Virus record (IMG/VR): IMGVR_UViG_3300023179_000530
Coordinates: 1 to 23,293 of that record
Length of the DNA stretch: 23,293 nucleotides
Direction: 5' to 3' (one strand)
Source: a virus
The notes under the pieces were generated by a model. That model saw only the letters and a list, made by a program, of their open reading frames with translations, did not search any database and was not told the DNA's origin. Positions 14,945-23,033 of this stretch are shown here, piece by piece. Positions within the stretch are counted from its first letter, which is position 1. Each line of letters begins with the position of its first letter. Position numbers and translations under genes: made by a program.

Positions 14945-15092
14945 CAGAGATCAATTTTATATATTTATAACTACGGCTTATGAGTATATAAGTAAGGCTT
15001 ACCCCGGATGGTCGCTGTCTGACATAAAGGGGATGACGAATAGAGAAAGGCTAATGTGGTTCAAACGAGCACAGCAGCTTTTAAATTTATAG
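14916..15092 (+). CDS. +1-frame downstream partner of the chaperone ORF
   Basis: This ORF is open in the +1 frame relative to the upstream chaperone ORF and ends at TAG 15090-15092. It has no ATG near its start. I use TTG 14916, 12 bases after AGGAGG at 14898-14903, but GTG 14883 is possible, and so is a ribosomal +1 shift near 14933 (TTT C). The product has about 58 residues, with the convincing part FAYNRDQFYIFITTAYEYISKAYPGWSLSDIKGMTNRERLMWFKRAQQLLN, a helical domain. In lambda-like systems the second chaperone part is made by frameshift and binds the tape measure. It sits 9 bases before the tape measure start, which agrees with that role. Confidence 0.66.
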   Translation: MPWRISFAYNRDQFYIFITTAYEYISKAYPGWSLSDIKGMTNRERLMWFKRAQQLLNL

Positions 15093-15101
15093 GAGATTTT
15101 G

Positions 15102-18100
15102 ATGCCTAGTAGCGCACATAATTTAGGTGAAGGAATGATGGGCGGCAATAAAGCTGCTCAAGGTTTTGATGCCGCTGCTGCTGCTGCAACAGGTCTTGAT
15201 AACGTCTTAAAGAATATAGATAAATCCTTAAATAATATTTTGGGAAATCTTAATAAGATGTCGGGCTCCATGAAAGGTATGGGAGCCAGTCTTGGTGGCG
15301 GTCTCGGTGGCAGCACCGATTCGTCATTTTCTTCAGATTTAAATCAAAGCATAGCTGCAGTTCAAACAAGACTAAATGCTGCCTTTGATGTTCCTAAAAC
15401 GGGCATGGACTATGCCCTTAATGGTGCTAGATATGCAGCTATAGCAAGTACTGCTGCCATGGGGTTAATGCCCAATACTTCTGATGCGGTGACCCAAAGA
15501 ATCACCTCAGAGGCTGTGGCATCTATGTCAGGTCTGGATCCACTTAAGCTAATTTCTTCAAGCAATGCTTTATTGGCTGGAGGTATGACTAGTCCTCAGG
15601 CTGGATCGGCTACAACGGCTATGCTAGCTAGTAGCGGTATCCTGCCTACCATGGGCTCCTACCAGAATATTATGAAACAGGTTGGCGGCTTAAGTGCCCT
15701 GACTGGCATGAGTAACGAGCAAGCTGGCGCTGGGTTTGCGGGCATCAATGGTATGAATTTCTTGAGAATGGGCATTCGTCCTCGTAATGCAGACGGTAGT
15801 TTAAGAGATCCTAACCAACTTGCCAATGATCTTTATCATCGCATGTATGGTAATAGAAGAATTACTGAGGAACAGGCCGCACAGGTATTTAATCCCCATA
15901 GCCGTGCGTACCAAGATGTAATGATGGCTTCTGGAGGAGACGCTTCACTATTTCAATCTTTAGCAACTATGACTGTGTACCAGGCTAAAAATGGCGGCAA
16001 ACTTTTAGACATGAGTGCGCAAAATGTTAAAGATAATATCCTTAATCTTAGGAGCGATTCTCCTACTCGAGCTTTATTTAACTATCAGGGCAGCCAAGCA
16101 AAAAATCTTGAGATTACCGGTACTGGCCTTGTACAGGGTTACGATGCAGCCCTAAACACTTCAGCTGCAACCACTAATTTATTTGCATCAATTGCAAAAT
16201 TTGCAGGCCCGATTGCTACAGGTCTTGAAAGACTTAAAGGTATTTTAGACATTCTGCCCCAGGCGGGAAATACCGGAGCAATGCTTACATCCGTTGGAGC
16301 TATGCTGGGTGGAAAAGTGGGCGCTAATATTAGCACTAATTTACAATCAAAAGGCATTGACAGCGTTCTTGCTGCTATGGGTAATAGTGGAATTGTTGGG
16401 GGAATGTCACCAACACTTTCTCAAGGAGCCGATGCTGGTTGGGTTAGCAGTCTTTCTCAAACTATGCCTGCAGGTGCTCCAACTTTATTAGGCAGAAATG
16501 CCATGACATATAATGACTTTCTTCAAGCTACGGGTCAGCCTACTGTATCTCCGGCGGCCGGAGGTAATGAACCAGTTAGCCCTGACGATGCTAAAAAAAT
16601 TCTTGAAAAATTTGAGGGCGGCCACGAGATGGCCGGTAATGGGTCTTTTAGTTTTGGTCAATTACTTTCTAAAGGTGGAAGAGCCGAGCTAAGAACTAGT
16701 TTGGGGCTTGGTGAAGAAGCAAGTACTGGGGCGTTACTCAGAGGTGGGTTAAAAAGTATGGGATCCAAAATGTTTGGTAATCCCGCGGGTGCTCTAATCG
16801 GCGCTCAATTAGTAAACATGGCCGGTAACTGGGCCATACCTAAACTACAGCAATATGGGCAAAAACATTTTTCTAAGAACGTTAATAAATGGGGCACTAT
16901 TGCCGCAAGGACAGGTCAATGGGCTGCTACTGGAGCTCTTGTAGGATCCGCAATTCCAGTAATTGGTACTGCAGCTGGAGCTCTTCTGGGAACTGCCTAC
17001 GGAGCATTTCGTGGTTGGCAAGACTCTAAGCAGTTTGATACCGCTGGAGATGGTCAACAAGACCCAAATACTGGAGGTGATGGAGGGTATACCAGAGATA
17101 CTTGGGCTACTTCATTATTAAATAGGCTTAGTATTAAGCAAACAAATGATAATCGTAGAGCTATTGTTAACTGGGAAATCAAAGAAGGTGGGCATTGGAA
17201 CAACCCTGATAAATATAACCCTTTAAATACTACTCAACATATGCCCGGGTCTCATGGTACTAACTCTGCCGGAGTTCAGGCCTACACAAGTTGGGAACAG
17301 GGATTTGATGCAACTGTTAAGACTTTTGGGTACACAGGCAATGGATATGAAAATATTCTTAAGTCATTAAAAACAGGAAAAGCAGACGATATTTATCAGT
17401 CAATTGTAGACTCTAAATGGGGAACCCAAGAATTAATGGGTCACAAAAAGAATCAAAAATACCATGGACCTAGTAATTCGGGTATATCAACCGACCCTAA
17501 AAAAGATAACGACCATATCGGTAAAAGATACCGCCCTACCGGCGGCCCTATTACAGCTCATTATGGCCAAAAGCCTAAGAACAATACGTACTGGCAAATG
17601 AAGGGTTATCACACTGGAACTGATTTTGGTGTACCTAAAGGTACTGAAGTGTATGCATTTACTGACGGTAAAGTAGTACGAGCAGGTACTGACTGGGATG
17701 GTAAAGCTTATGGTACCGCACTTCTTATTGATCATAATGGTTATCAAAGTTTCTATGCCCACCTTGACAGCACTAAAGTTTCTGTAGGGGACAAGGTATC
17801 AGCCGGTCAGGTAGTTGCTCTTTCAGGACAATCCGGCACCGGAGCTAAAGCTGGACCCCACCTTCACTTTGAAATTAGAAAGGGCACAGATAACCCAGTT
17901 AATCCTTCTAAATGGTTAAGTGGTTTAATACCTTCTAGCGCAATAATTGCAGGATCTGAAGACGGTATCCTTGAAAGCATTACTAAAACAGCAGAAGGCA
18001 TTTTTAATCCTTTCTTTAAATCTATCTCTAATGCAGCTGGTTCTATGTTTGGGCTTGTTAAGTCTATCTTTGATAGTGGAGGAGGCCGCACTGAAGCTCC

Positions 18101-18458
18101 TGGTGACCACCTTTCAAAAGACAGCACAGCTTTAGCAAGCGGTGTGGGAAGTATATTCTCTGCGGATGCTACTGGATTTACATCTGTAAATAACTACGGT
18201 CTTAATCAAATATCTAGCGGTCTTGCTGGAAATACTGTTGATCCGATGACTTCTTCATCTGGATTTGGTGGAGATGCAGCTCCAGACTCTGGAGTCGCCT
18301 CGCATACAAATGCCCATACAAGCCATAACCACAATGTAACTATTAATATGAATGTAACAGTTACCCATGGAAATACTCAAGATGCTGTGAGATTGGCTAA
18401 AGATATACGCACTATATTAGAAAAAGATTTGCGCGTTAATCGTTTGGGAGAGTTCTAA
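15102..18458 (+). CDS. Tape measure protein with lysozyme-like and M23 peptidase domains
   Basis: I start at ATG 15102 (SD AGGAG at 15091-15095); the in-frame TTG at 15099 is less likely. The product has 1118 residues. Residues 1-60 are helical (NVLKNIDKSLNNILGNLNKM). Most of the rest is Ala/Gly-rich and helical, with a hydrophobic segment at about 595-637 (TGALVGSAIPVIGTAAGALLGTAYGA), likely membrane-active. About 680-775 is lysozyme-like (NWEIKEGGHWNNPDKYNPLN, then WEQGFDATVKTF). About 810-940 is an M23 endopeptidase: HxxxD ligands H837 and D841 (HTGTD), H887 in FYAHL, and H920-L-H922 in GPHLHF. All key M23 residues are present. The His-rich C-terminus ends with NMNVTVTHGNTQDAVRLAKDIRTIL, common for tape measures. 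It sets tail length and likely cuts peptidoglycan at infection. Confidence 0.95.
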   Translation: MPSSAHNLGEGMMGGNKAAQGFDAAAAAATGLDNVLKNIDKSLNNILGNLNKMSGSMKGMGASLGGGLGGSTDSSFSSDLNQSIAAVQTRLNAAFDVPKTGMDYALNGARYAAIASTAAMGLMPNTSDAVTQRITSEAVASMSGLDPLKLISSSNALLAGGMTSPQAGSATTAMLASSGILPTMGSYQNIMKQVGGLSALTGMSNEQAGAGFAGINGMNFLRMGIRPRNADGSLRDPNQLANDLYHRMYGNRRITEEQAAQVFNPHSRAYQDVMMASGGDASLFQSLATMTVYQAKNGGKLLDMSAQNVKDNILNLRSDSPTRALFNYQGSQAKNLEITGTGLVQGYDAALNTSAATTNLFASIAKFAGPIATGLERLKGILDILPQAGNTGAMLTSVGAMLGGKVGANISTNLQSKGIDSVLAAMGNSGIVGGMSPTLSQGADAGWVSSLSQTMPAGAPTLLGRNAMTYNDFLQATGQPTVSPAAGGNEPVSPDDAKKILEKFEGGHEMAGNGSFSFGQLLSKGGRAELRTSLGLGEEASTGALLRGGLKSMGSKMFGNPAGALIGAQLVNMAGNWAIPKLQQYGQKHFSKNVNKWGTIAARTGQWAATGALVGSAIPVIGTAAGALLGTAYGAFRGWQDSKQFDTAGDGQQDPNTGGDGGYTRDTWATSLLNRLSIKQTNDNRRAIVNWEIKEGGHWNNPDKYNPLNTTQHMPGSHGTNSAGVQAYTSWEQGFDATVKTFGYTGNGYENILKSLKTGKADDIYQSIVDSKWGTQELMGHKKNQKYHGPSNSGISTDPKKDNDHIGKRYRPTGGPITAHYGQKPKNNTYWQMKGYHTGTDFGVPKGTEVYAFTDGKVVRAGTDWDGKAYGTALLIDHNGYQSFYAHLDSTKVSVGDKVSAGQVVALSGQSGTGAKAGPHLHFEIRKGTDNPVNPSKWLSGLIPSSAIIAGSEDGILESITKTAEGIFNPFFKSISNAAGSMFGLVKSIFDSGGGRTEAPGDHLSKDSTALASGVGSIFSADATGFTSVNNYGLNQISSGLAGNTVDPMTSSSGFGGDAAPDSGVASHTNAHTSHNHNVTINMNVTVTHGNTQDAVRLAKDIRTILEKDLRVNRLGEF

Positions 18459-18460
18459 TA

Positions 18461-19663
18461 GTGGGTACCGTAAACATACCTAAAGTAGACACTCAACCCG
18501 ATAAAACTTGGGTTGGTCGGCATGTAGACATAAATGGTCATTTTATTGCAAATCAAAAAGGCGGATATATTGTTGTAAGTGTTATCCCCAGTAGACATGC
18601 TCTTGTTCCTGGAGGGCGTAGTACTCACTATAAATGGACTGATGCATCTTTAACTATAAAGTTACCTAACGGTAAGACAAAAATAATTACTGTTCCTCAT
18701 ACCCCTAAGGGAGACCCTAACGTAACCTCCTGGATATCTGCCCTTAAAAAAGCAAAACAAAAACAGCAAACAAATTCAGGAACTGATAGTGGGTCTACTA
18801 CAAACAACCCAATTATTAGCATAACGGATGTTGTAAAAGGCAAAATAGGGAAGTTTAATCCTCCGCCCCATAATAGTAGTAGGCCTACTTCTCCTCTTAT
18901 TTTTCCATCAAATCTTGGAGGACATAGTGCTGAAAGAGTTTCTGATTTAAATACTCGAATTAAAACAGCAGAAAAGTTTAATAATAGAGGCTTTATTTAT
19001 GAAGATATAGATAGCGCACAAGATGTGGATCATAAACCAAAAGCTAGAAAAAATTTGTGGGGATTTGAATTTATGTACAATCCCACCACTATTTCGCACA
19101 CTCTTTCTCTTAGCCCTAATACTGATTATACAAACCCGCTGGACGTTGCCAATCAACTTACAGGCAGCCAGATGTTTAGTATAACAATTCTTCTTAATAG
19201 AGTTACCGATATGTCTGCACTGCATAAAAGAACTGGCGCTGGAACAGCTCAGGGCTATCCTAGGGCTTTAACCTCTGCAGAAGTAAAGGGCATACAAACC
19301 CGTGGAACAGAATATGATTTAGAATTTCTTTATAGAGTTGTAAATGGAGACCCTTCAGAAGTTCCAGGAAAAACATCGGCCAGTTCTGATTTTGGGTTTA
19401 TTAGTGGCATTCCAATTTGGATAAGACTAAATAATCAAATGAGATATAAAGGACTTCTTGCAGGCATAAGCGTTACACACACCATGTTTACTCCCAGCAT
19501 GGTTCCTATTATGTCTGAAGTTTCTTTGCAATTCTTAAGAATTCCGGTAATGAGTTACGGTGATAATGGCGGCGCTATCAGCGATCGGTACACTACTCAC
19601 AATGGTAAAACTAGTCGTATACCTAAATACGGCGGTAGTGACACGCCAACGAGTGGAGGATAA
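18461..19663 (+). CDS. Baseplate/tail-end protein, paralogue A
   Basis: The 400-residue product begins at GTG 18461, two bases after the TMP stop (TAATAGTG), with GGGAGAG at 18446-18452. Residues 1-100 form a beta-rich domain (WVGRHVDINGHFIANQKGGYIVVSV). A Lys/Gln/Thr linker follows (KAKQKQQTNSGTDSGSTTNN). Residues about 117-390 are a conserved module: GKFNPPP, SRPTSPLIFPSNLGGHSAE, KFNNRGFIYEDIDSA, KNLWGFEFMYNPTTI, LTGSQMFSITILLNRV, TRGTEYDLEFLYRVVNGD, GIPIWIRLNNQM. The FEFMYNP-then-strand pattern recalls LysM-associated tail or Afp7/gp53-like proteins. The same module occurs in the next gene, so this is one of two paralogues. Place at the tail tip is inferred from order TMP, here, LysM, hub. 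Confidence 0.72.
   Translation: MGTVNIPKVDTQPDKTWVGRHVDINGHFIANQKGGYIVVSVIPSRHALVPGGRSTHYKWTDASLTIKLPNGKTKIITVPHTPKGDPNVTSWISALKKAKQKQQTNSGTDSGSTTNNPIISITDVVKGKIGKFNPPPHNSSRPTSPLIFPSNLGGHSAERVSDLNTRIKTAEKFNNRGFIYEDIDSAQDVDHKPKARKNLWGFEFMYNPTTISHTLSLSPNTDYTNPLDVANQLTGSQMFSITILLNRVTDMSALHKRTGAGTAQGYPRALTSAEVKGIQTRGTEYDLEFLYRVVNGDPSEVPGKTSASSDFGFISGIPIWIRLNNQMRYKGLLAGISVTHTMFTPSMVPIMSEVSLQFLRIPVMSYGDNGGAISDRYTTHNGKTSRIPKYGGSDTPTSGG
18809..19630 (+). repeat. Duplicated baseplate module, copy A
   Basis: This 822-base stretch codes for 274 residues (PIISITDVVKGKIGKFNPPP to SRIPKY) that match, motif by motif, the stretch at 20456-21277 in the next gene. Shared blocks include GTAQGYPR, RGTEYDLEFLYRV, SSDFGFISG and MFTPSMVP. 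DNA has diverged, so the duplication is old. The two copies have the same length because two one-codon insertions/deletions balance. Confidence 0.85.
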
Positions 19664-19669
19664 TTAATA

Positions 19670-21304
19670 ATGGCTACAGTAGCAGCACCAACAAACTTTA
19701 AAGCTGGTGCAGGAAATAAAGTTGTATGGTTGACCTGGACTATTGTAATAGGTGCCCTTAAGTATAAAATCTATCGTGATGGCGACTTGTTAGTAGAACT
19801 AAGCGATCCGTTAGATAATTATTTAGATAACCGAGTAACTAATGGAAAAACTTATGAATATACTATAAAAGCTTCTAATAGTACCGGGGACTCTGCCGCA
19901 AGCAGTAAAGTCTCTGCTACTCCTACTACTAAGAAAAAAGGCATTGAGTTACCTCCTCATGACCTGGTATTCCCAATTTCTACTTTTAAAGAAAAGTATA
20001 AACAAGGGTACACCTCTTTTAAAATTTATATGGTGCCTGGAAAACACTATCAATCAATTAAATTTTCAAAGCAGGCCCAAGCTGGATGGTGGGTAATGAC
20101 TGGAAAGTTTTCAAACATAACCTCAAGAAAAACATTCACTAGAGGCTATATTTATGGTGGCGGAATTGGAATTAGAGATTTTCATGGTGGGTTGTCACAA
20201 GTTTTAGACCCAGAGCTACACTATGATAATAGAGCAGAAGCTTGGGTATTAACTACAGGGCAAGATGCAGCGCACAAAGATCCACTGGATCCAAAGCACC
20301 GTTTGTTTGGAAACCTGCCTAGCGCAAGAACCATTACAATCCATCCCTATGATATAGATGGAGGCAGCGTATCTCCTTATAAACCTCAAAATCAAAATGA
20401 TGCTCCGCCAGCAAAACCCGCGGTTGTAGATTCCGGTAAGATAAAAAATAGAAATGCTATTATTACTATTAATGATGTTGTAAAAAGCAGGTATGGAAAA
20501 TTTAATCCTCCACCTCATCGGAGTAGCCGTCCTACATCTCCTCTTCTTTATCCTTCTAATCTTGGGGGACATAGTGCTGAAAAAATTAAGGATCTAAATA
20601 CTCGGATTGCAACCGCAGAAAAATTCAATAATAGAGGGTTCATTTATCAGGATATAGACAGCGCCTATGGAGACAATGGCAAGCCAAAAGCTAAAAAGAA
20701 TCTTTGGGGGTTTGAATTTATGTATAACCCTACAAGTATTAAAAGCACTGATCAAGCTAATACCGCAATTGACTACACGCTGCAAGATGCAAGTTTTGCT
20801 AATTTATTGACGGGTAGCCAAAGCTTTACTATTACTATTCTTCTTAATAGGGTAGGAGACATGGCCGCTTTACATAAAGTAACTCAAGCTGGAACAGCTC
20901 AAGGCTATCCTAGACCATTAACTACTGAAGAAATAAATGGCATAAGGTCTAGAGGAACTGAGTATGATCTTGAATTTCTATACAGAGTTATGAATGGGGA
21001 GCCTGCAACTACCCCTTCCATGGATATGAAAAGCTCGGATTTTGGATTTATTAGCGGGTTACCTATTTGGATTAGACTAAATAACGAGATGAATTACAAA
21101 GGCGTAATTGCTTCCTTAAATGTTACTCATGCAATGTTTACCCCAAGTATGGTACCAATGATGAGCCAAGTTGAGATAACCTTTAATAGAATTCCTGTAA
21201 TGGGCTTTGGTGACAATAGTAAAGCAATCAAAAAACGGTATACAAATACTGATGGTACTTCTAGAGTTCCTAGCTATACCAAATCAACTTCGAACACTAC
21301 TTAA
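19670..21304 (+). CDS. Baseplate/tail-end protein, paralogue B, with N-terminal FN3 domain
   Basis: The 544-residue product starts at ATG 19670 with GGAGGA at 19655-19660. Residues about 1-88 are a fibronectin type III domain (APTNFKAGAGNKVVWLTWTIVIGALKYKIYRDGDLL, later GKTYEYTIKASNSTGDSAASSKVSATP). Residues about 95-245 are a separate beta domain (FKIYMVPGKHYQSIKFSKQAQAGWWVMTGKF, then YIYGGGIGIRDFHGGL) with no family I recognise. Residues about 263-536 are the same module as in paralogue A, including KNLWGFEFMYNPTSI and TRGTEYDLEFLYRV-like blocks. So the two genes share the C-terminal module and differ in what stands before it. FN3 domains in virion proteins often bind surface glycans. Likely a baseplate protein that carries an outward domain. 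Confidence 0.74.
   Translation: MATVAAPTNFKAGAGNKVVWLTWTIVIGALKYKIYRDGDLLVELSDPLDNYLDNRVTNGKTYEYTIKASNSTGDSAASSKVSATPTTKKKGIELPPHDLVFPISTFKEKYKQGYTSFKIYMVPGKHYQSIKFSKQAQAGWWVMTGKFSNITSRKTFTRGYIYGGGIGIRDFHGGLSQVLDPELHYDNRAEAWVLTTGQDAAHKDPLDPKHRLFGNLPSARTITIHPYDIDGGSVSPYKPQNQNDAPPAKPAVVDSGKIKNRNAIITINDVVKSRYGKFNPPPHRSSRPTSPLLYPSNLGGHSAEKIKDLNTRIATAEKFNNRGFIYQDIDSAYGDNGKPKAKKNLWGFEFMYNPTSIKSTDQANTAIDYTLQDASFANLLTGSQSFTITILLNRVGDMAALHKVTQAGTAQGYPRPLTTEEINGIRSRGTEYDLEFLYRVMNGEPATTPSMDMKSSDFGFISGLPIWIRLNNEMNYKGVIASLNVTHAMFTPSMVPMMSQVEITFNRIPVMGFGDNSKAIKKRYTNTDGTSRVPSYTKSTSNTT
20456..21277 (+). repeat. Duplicated baseplate module, copy B
   Basis: This 822-base stretch codes for 274 residues (AIITINDVVKSRYGKFNPPP to SRVPSY), matching copy A at 18809-19630. 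The start-to-start distance between copies is 1647 bases. Differences cluster in the loop after FEFMYNP and in the 15 residues before SSDFGF, as expected for two subunits with different partners. Confidence 0.85.
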
Positions 21305-21321
21305 GGACGTGACTATTAAAA

Positions 21322-21612
21322 ATGATTTTTAATAACTCAAGATATCAAATTGGTTTAGTGGGTCAAGTTAATGACATTCACTCTACTGAAGCTACAACTT
21401 ATGTGCTTAGAGACTTTAGTTCCGTTTCTACCCCAGAAAAATATTTTTTATACAGAATAACTGAGGCGGATAGACTAGATACTATTGCTACTAATTTTTT
21501 AGGTGATCCAAATGCTTGGCATAAGATTATGGATATCAACCCTGATTTTCTAGACCCGTTTAATATTCCTATTGGTTCAGTGATTAGAGTTCCAGATGTC
21601 AGCATCTATTGA
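21322..21612 (+). CDS. LysM/gpX-type tail protein
   Basis: The 96-residue product begins at ATG 21322. The SD AAGGA at 21303-21307 is rather far (14 bases). The C-terminal half is a LysM-like domain: YFLYRITEADRLDTIATNFLGDPNAWHKIMDINPDFLDPFNIPIGSVIRVP, with the DRLDTIA helix start, WxxIMDINP and the P-x-G-x-x-I-x-V-P end of the fold. Phage tail protein X and the gp53-linked LysM share this form. In contractile tails it joins the hub to the inner baseplate, next to the tube end. It overlaps the hub gene by 17 bases. The first 40 residues are probably an anchor to neighbouring subunits. Confidence 0.88.
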   Translation: MIFNNSRYQIGLVGQVNDIHSTEATTYVLRDFSSVSTPEKYFLYRITEADRLDTIATNFLGDPNAWHKIMDINPDFLDPFNIPIGSVIRVPDVSIY

Positions 21613-22438
21613 GAGACAAATTAATTGGGACTACGTATTCCCTCAAACTCCTGATTTTTATATGCCAGTTTTATCTGCAGAGCTTGTTCAAAAACAAGGG
21701 GCGCATGATGTTTTAATTCTTAGGTTTAAAGGTGCTTTACAAAGACACTCAAGTAGTCCTATAAAGACTGGAGAGCCTATACAATTTACTTGGAAAAGCG
21801 GAGTTAATAGCTGCACATTTGTAGGGTTTGTACATACCATAGAAAAGAACACAACTGCGGGCAATACATTTACTAAAATAATTTGTGTTAATAACTCAGA
21901 GATGTTAAAAAAATCTGGTAAAAGAGTCTTTAAAAATGTTACGGCTGATCAGGTTGCTGCCTCAATTGCTAAAGAAAATGATCTTAGTTGTGATACCTCG
22001 AGGCACCCGTATGAACATAAGCACATAGCCCAAGCAGGTCAGTCTTATTGGCAGTTGCTAAGAAGGCTATCAAAGTCAACAGGCTACGCATTACGGGCAG
22101 AGAATACAGACCTTATATTTAAGAACCCCGATAAGATCATTGCAGAGAAAATAGCAACTGCTCCTGTATTTGTGCATAATGATCTTGGTCCTTCCGGTCT
22201 TATAGCAAACCAAACTTTAATAAGTTTTACCGCTTTAGATTCTAAAAACTCTGCGGAAGTTGACCAGGGAGATTTAGGTATTTCTGTTTCTGGAACGGAT
22301 GGCACTACCTACACCTTTGAAACTTCTAGAAAAGTTGATAATGGGTATAACTTTGGGGATACCATTACTCCGTCTAATACTTGGCAAGAAACCTATGGAG
22401 TTGTGCCCGACACTACAATAGATGGATTAGGTGGATAA
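21596..22438 (+). CDS. Baseplate hub protein, N-terminal part (gpD/gp27-like)
   Basis: The ATG at 21596 overlaps the LysM gene by 17 bases, so translation is coupled. The product has 280 residues. Residues 1-85 form a beta-barrel-like domain (FYMPVLSAELVQKQGAHDVLILRFKGA), with PIQFTWKSGVNSCTFVGFVHTIEK and then the FTKIICVNNSEMLKKSGKRVFKNVTADQVAASIAKENDLSC block, a classic gpD/VgrG gp27-like pattern. QAGQSYWQLLRRLSKSTGYALRAENTDLIF is the usual 'WQLLRRLA..-G(Y/L)..R....' signature of late-control D proteins. The protein stops after a short tail at LGG, and the usual rest of a gpD protein is in the next gene. Function: trimeric hub between tube and spike. Confidence 0.85.
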   Translation: MSASIERQINWDYVFPQTPDFYMPVLSAELVQKQGAHDVLILRFKGALQRHSSSPIKTGEPIQFTWKSGVNSCTFVGFVHTIEKNTTAGNTFTKIICVNNSEMLKKSGKRVFKNVTADQVAASIAKENDLSCDTSRHPYEHKHIAQAGQSYWQLLRRLSKSTGYALRAENTDLIFKNPDKIIAEKIATAPVFVHNDLGPSGLIANQTLISFTALDSKNSAEVDQGDLGISVSGTDGTTYTFETSRKVDNGYNFGDTITPSNTWQETYGVVPDTTIDGLGG

Positions 22439-22439
22439 A

Positions 22440-23033
22440 GTGGATGAAAAAAACTTAACACTAGTTCACGAAGTTATTGATAATACATTAAATGCTGAAC
22501 TTCTTGCTGAAGCTCAAAGTAGTGTATCTAGATACAAATATGTAGGCAATGCATTACTGGCCGGCTATGCCCCGTTACGCCCGTACGATCCTGTATATTT
22601 ACATGGATTAACGGACGGAATGTCGGGCGTATGGATTGTTATATCTGTTACCCATTCTTTTGGAAAAGACTTATCTTATGCAATGAGAGCTGTCCTAGGG
22701 TCAAATGACATGCTTTTACAAATTCAGCCAGCACAAATAGTAGACCTAGATTCGACCACGCCGGCAAAACAGATTCCAATATTTCATGAAACAGATACTT
22801 TATTAACTGCTAAACCGCCTAAATCTAATACCTATACTTTGCAGGTATTGAACTACCCAAGTCTTATGGGAGAAACCACATACAATACGGACTACTACAA
22901 TCCTGTTAAAACCTATATAGAAAGCATAGATGGTGCGACCCCAAGTATTGAAAAATTTAATACTTCAGATGTTGCTACGCCAAGGCTTAACGAGTTACGC
23001 CCTACGATTAAATGGATTAAAAATACAAAATGA
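22440..23033 (+). CDS. Baseplate hub protein, C-terminal part
   Basis: I place the start at GTG 22440 with AGGTGG at 22429-22434 five bases before it. GTG 22431, which overlaps the previous gene by eight bases, is possible and adds three residues. The product has about 197 residues. The first 80 residues (AELLAEAQSSVSRYKYVGNALLAGYAPLRPYDPVYLHGLTDGMSGVWIVISVTHSF) follow the last domain of gpD/gp27-type hubs, where LxPGxxVxLxGL..G..G.W.V..V.H.F appears; here L-R-P-Y-D-P-V-Y-L-H-G-L and GVWIVISVTHSF. The C-terminal 100 residues are Thr/Pro/Asn-rich and probably extended. So the hub seems encoded by two adjacent genes. It ends in ATGA with the spike gene. Confidence 0.72.
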   Translation: MDEKNLTLVHEVIDNTLNAELLAEAQSSVSRYKYVGNALLAGYAPLRPYDPVYLHGLTDGMSGVWIVISVTHSFGKDLSYAMRAVLGSNDMLLQIQPAQIVDLDSTTPAKQIPIFHETDTLLTAKPPKSNTYTLQVLNYPSLMGETTYNTDYYNPVKTYIESIDGATPSIEKFNTSDVATPRLNELRPTIKWIKNTK

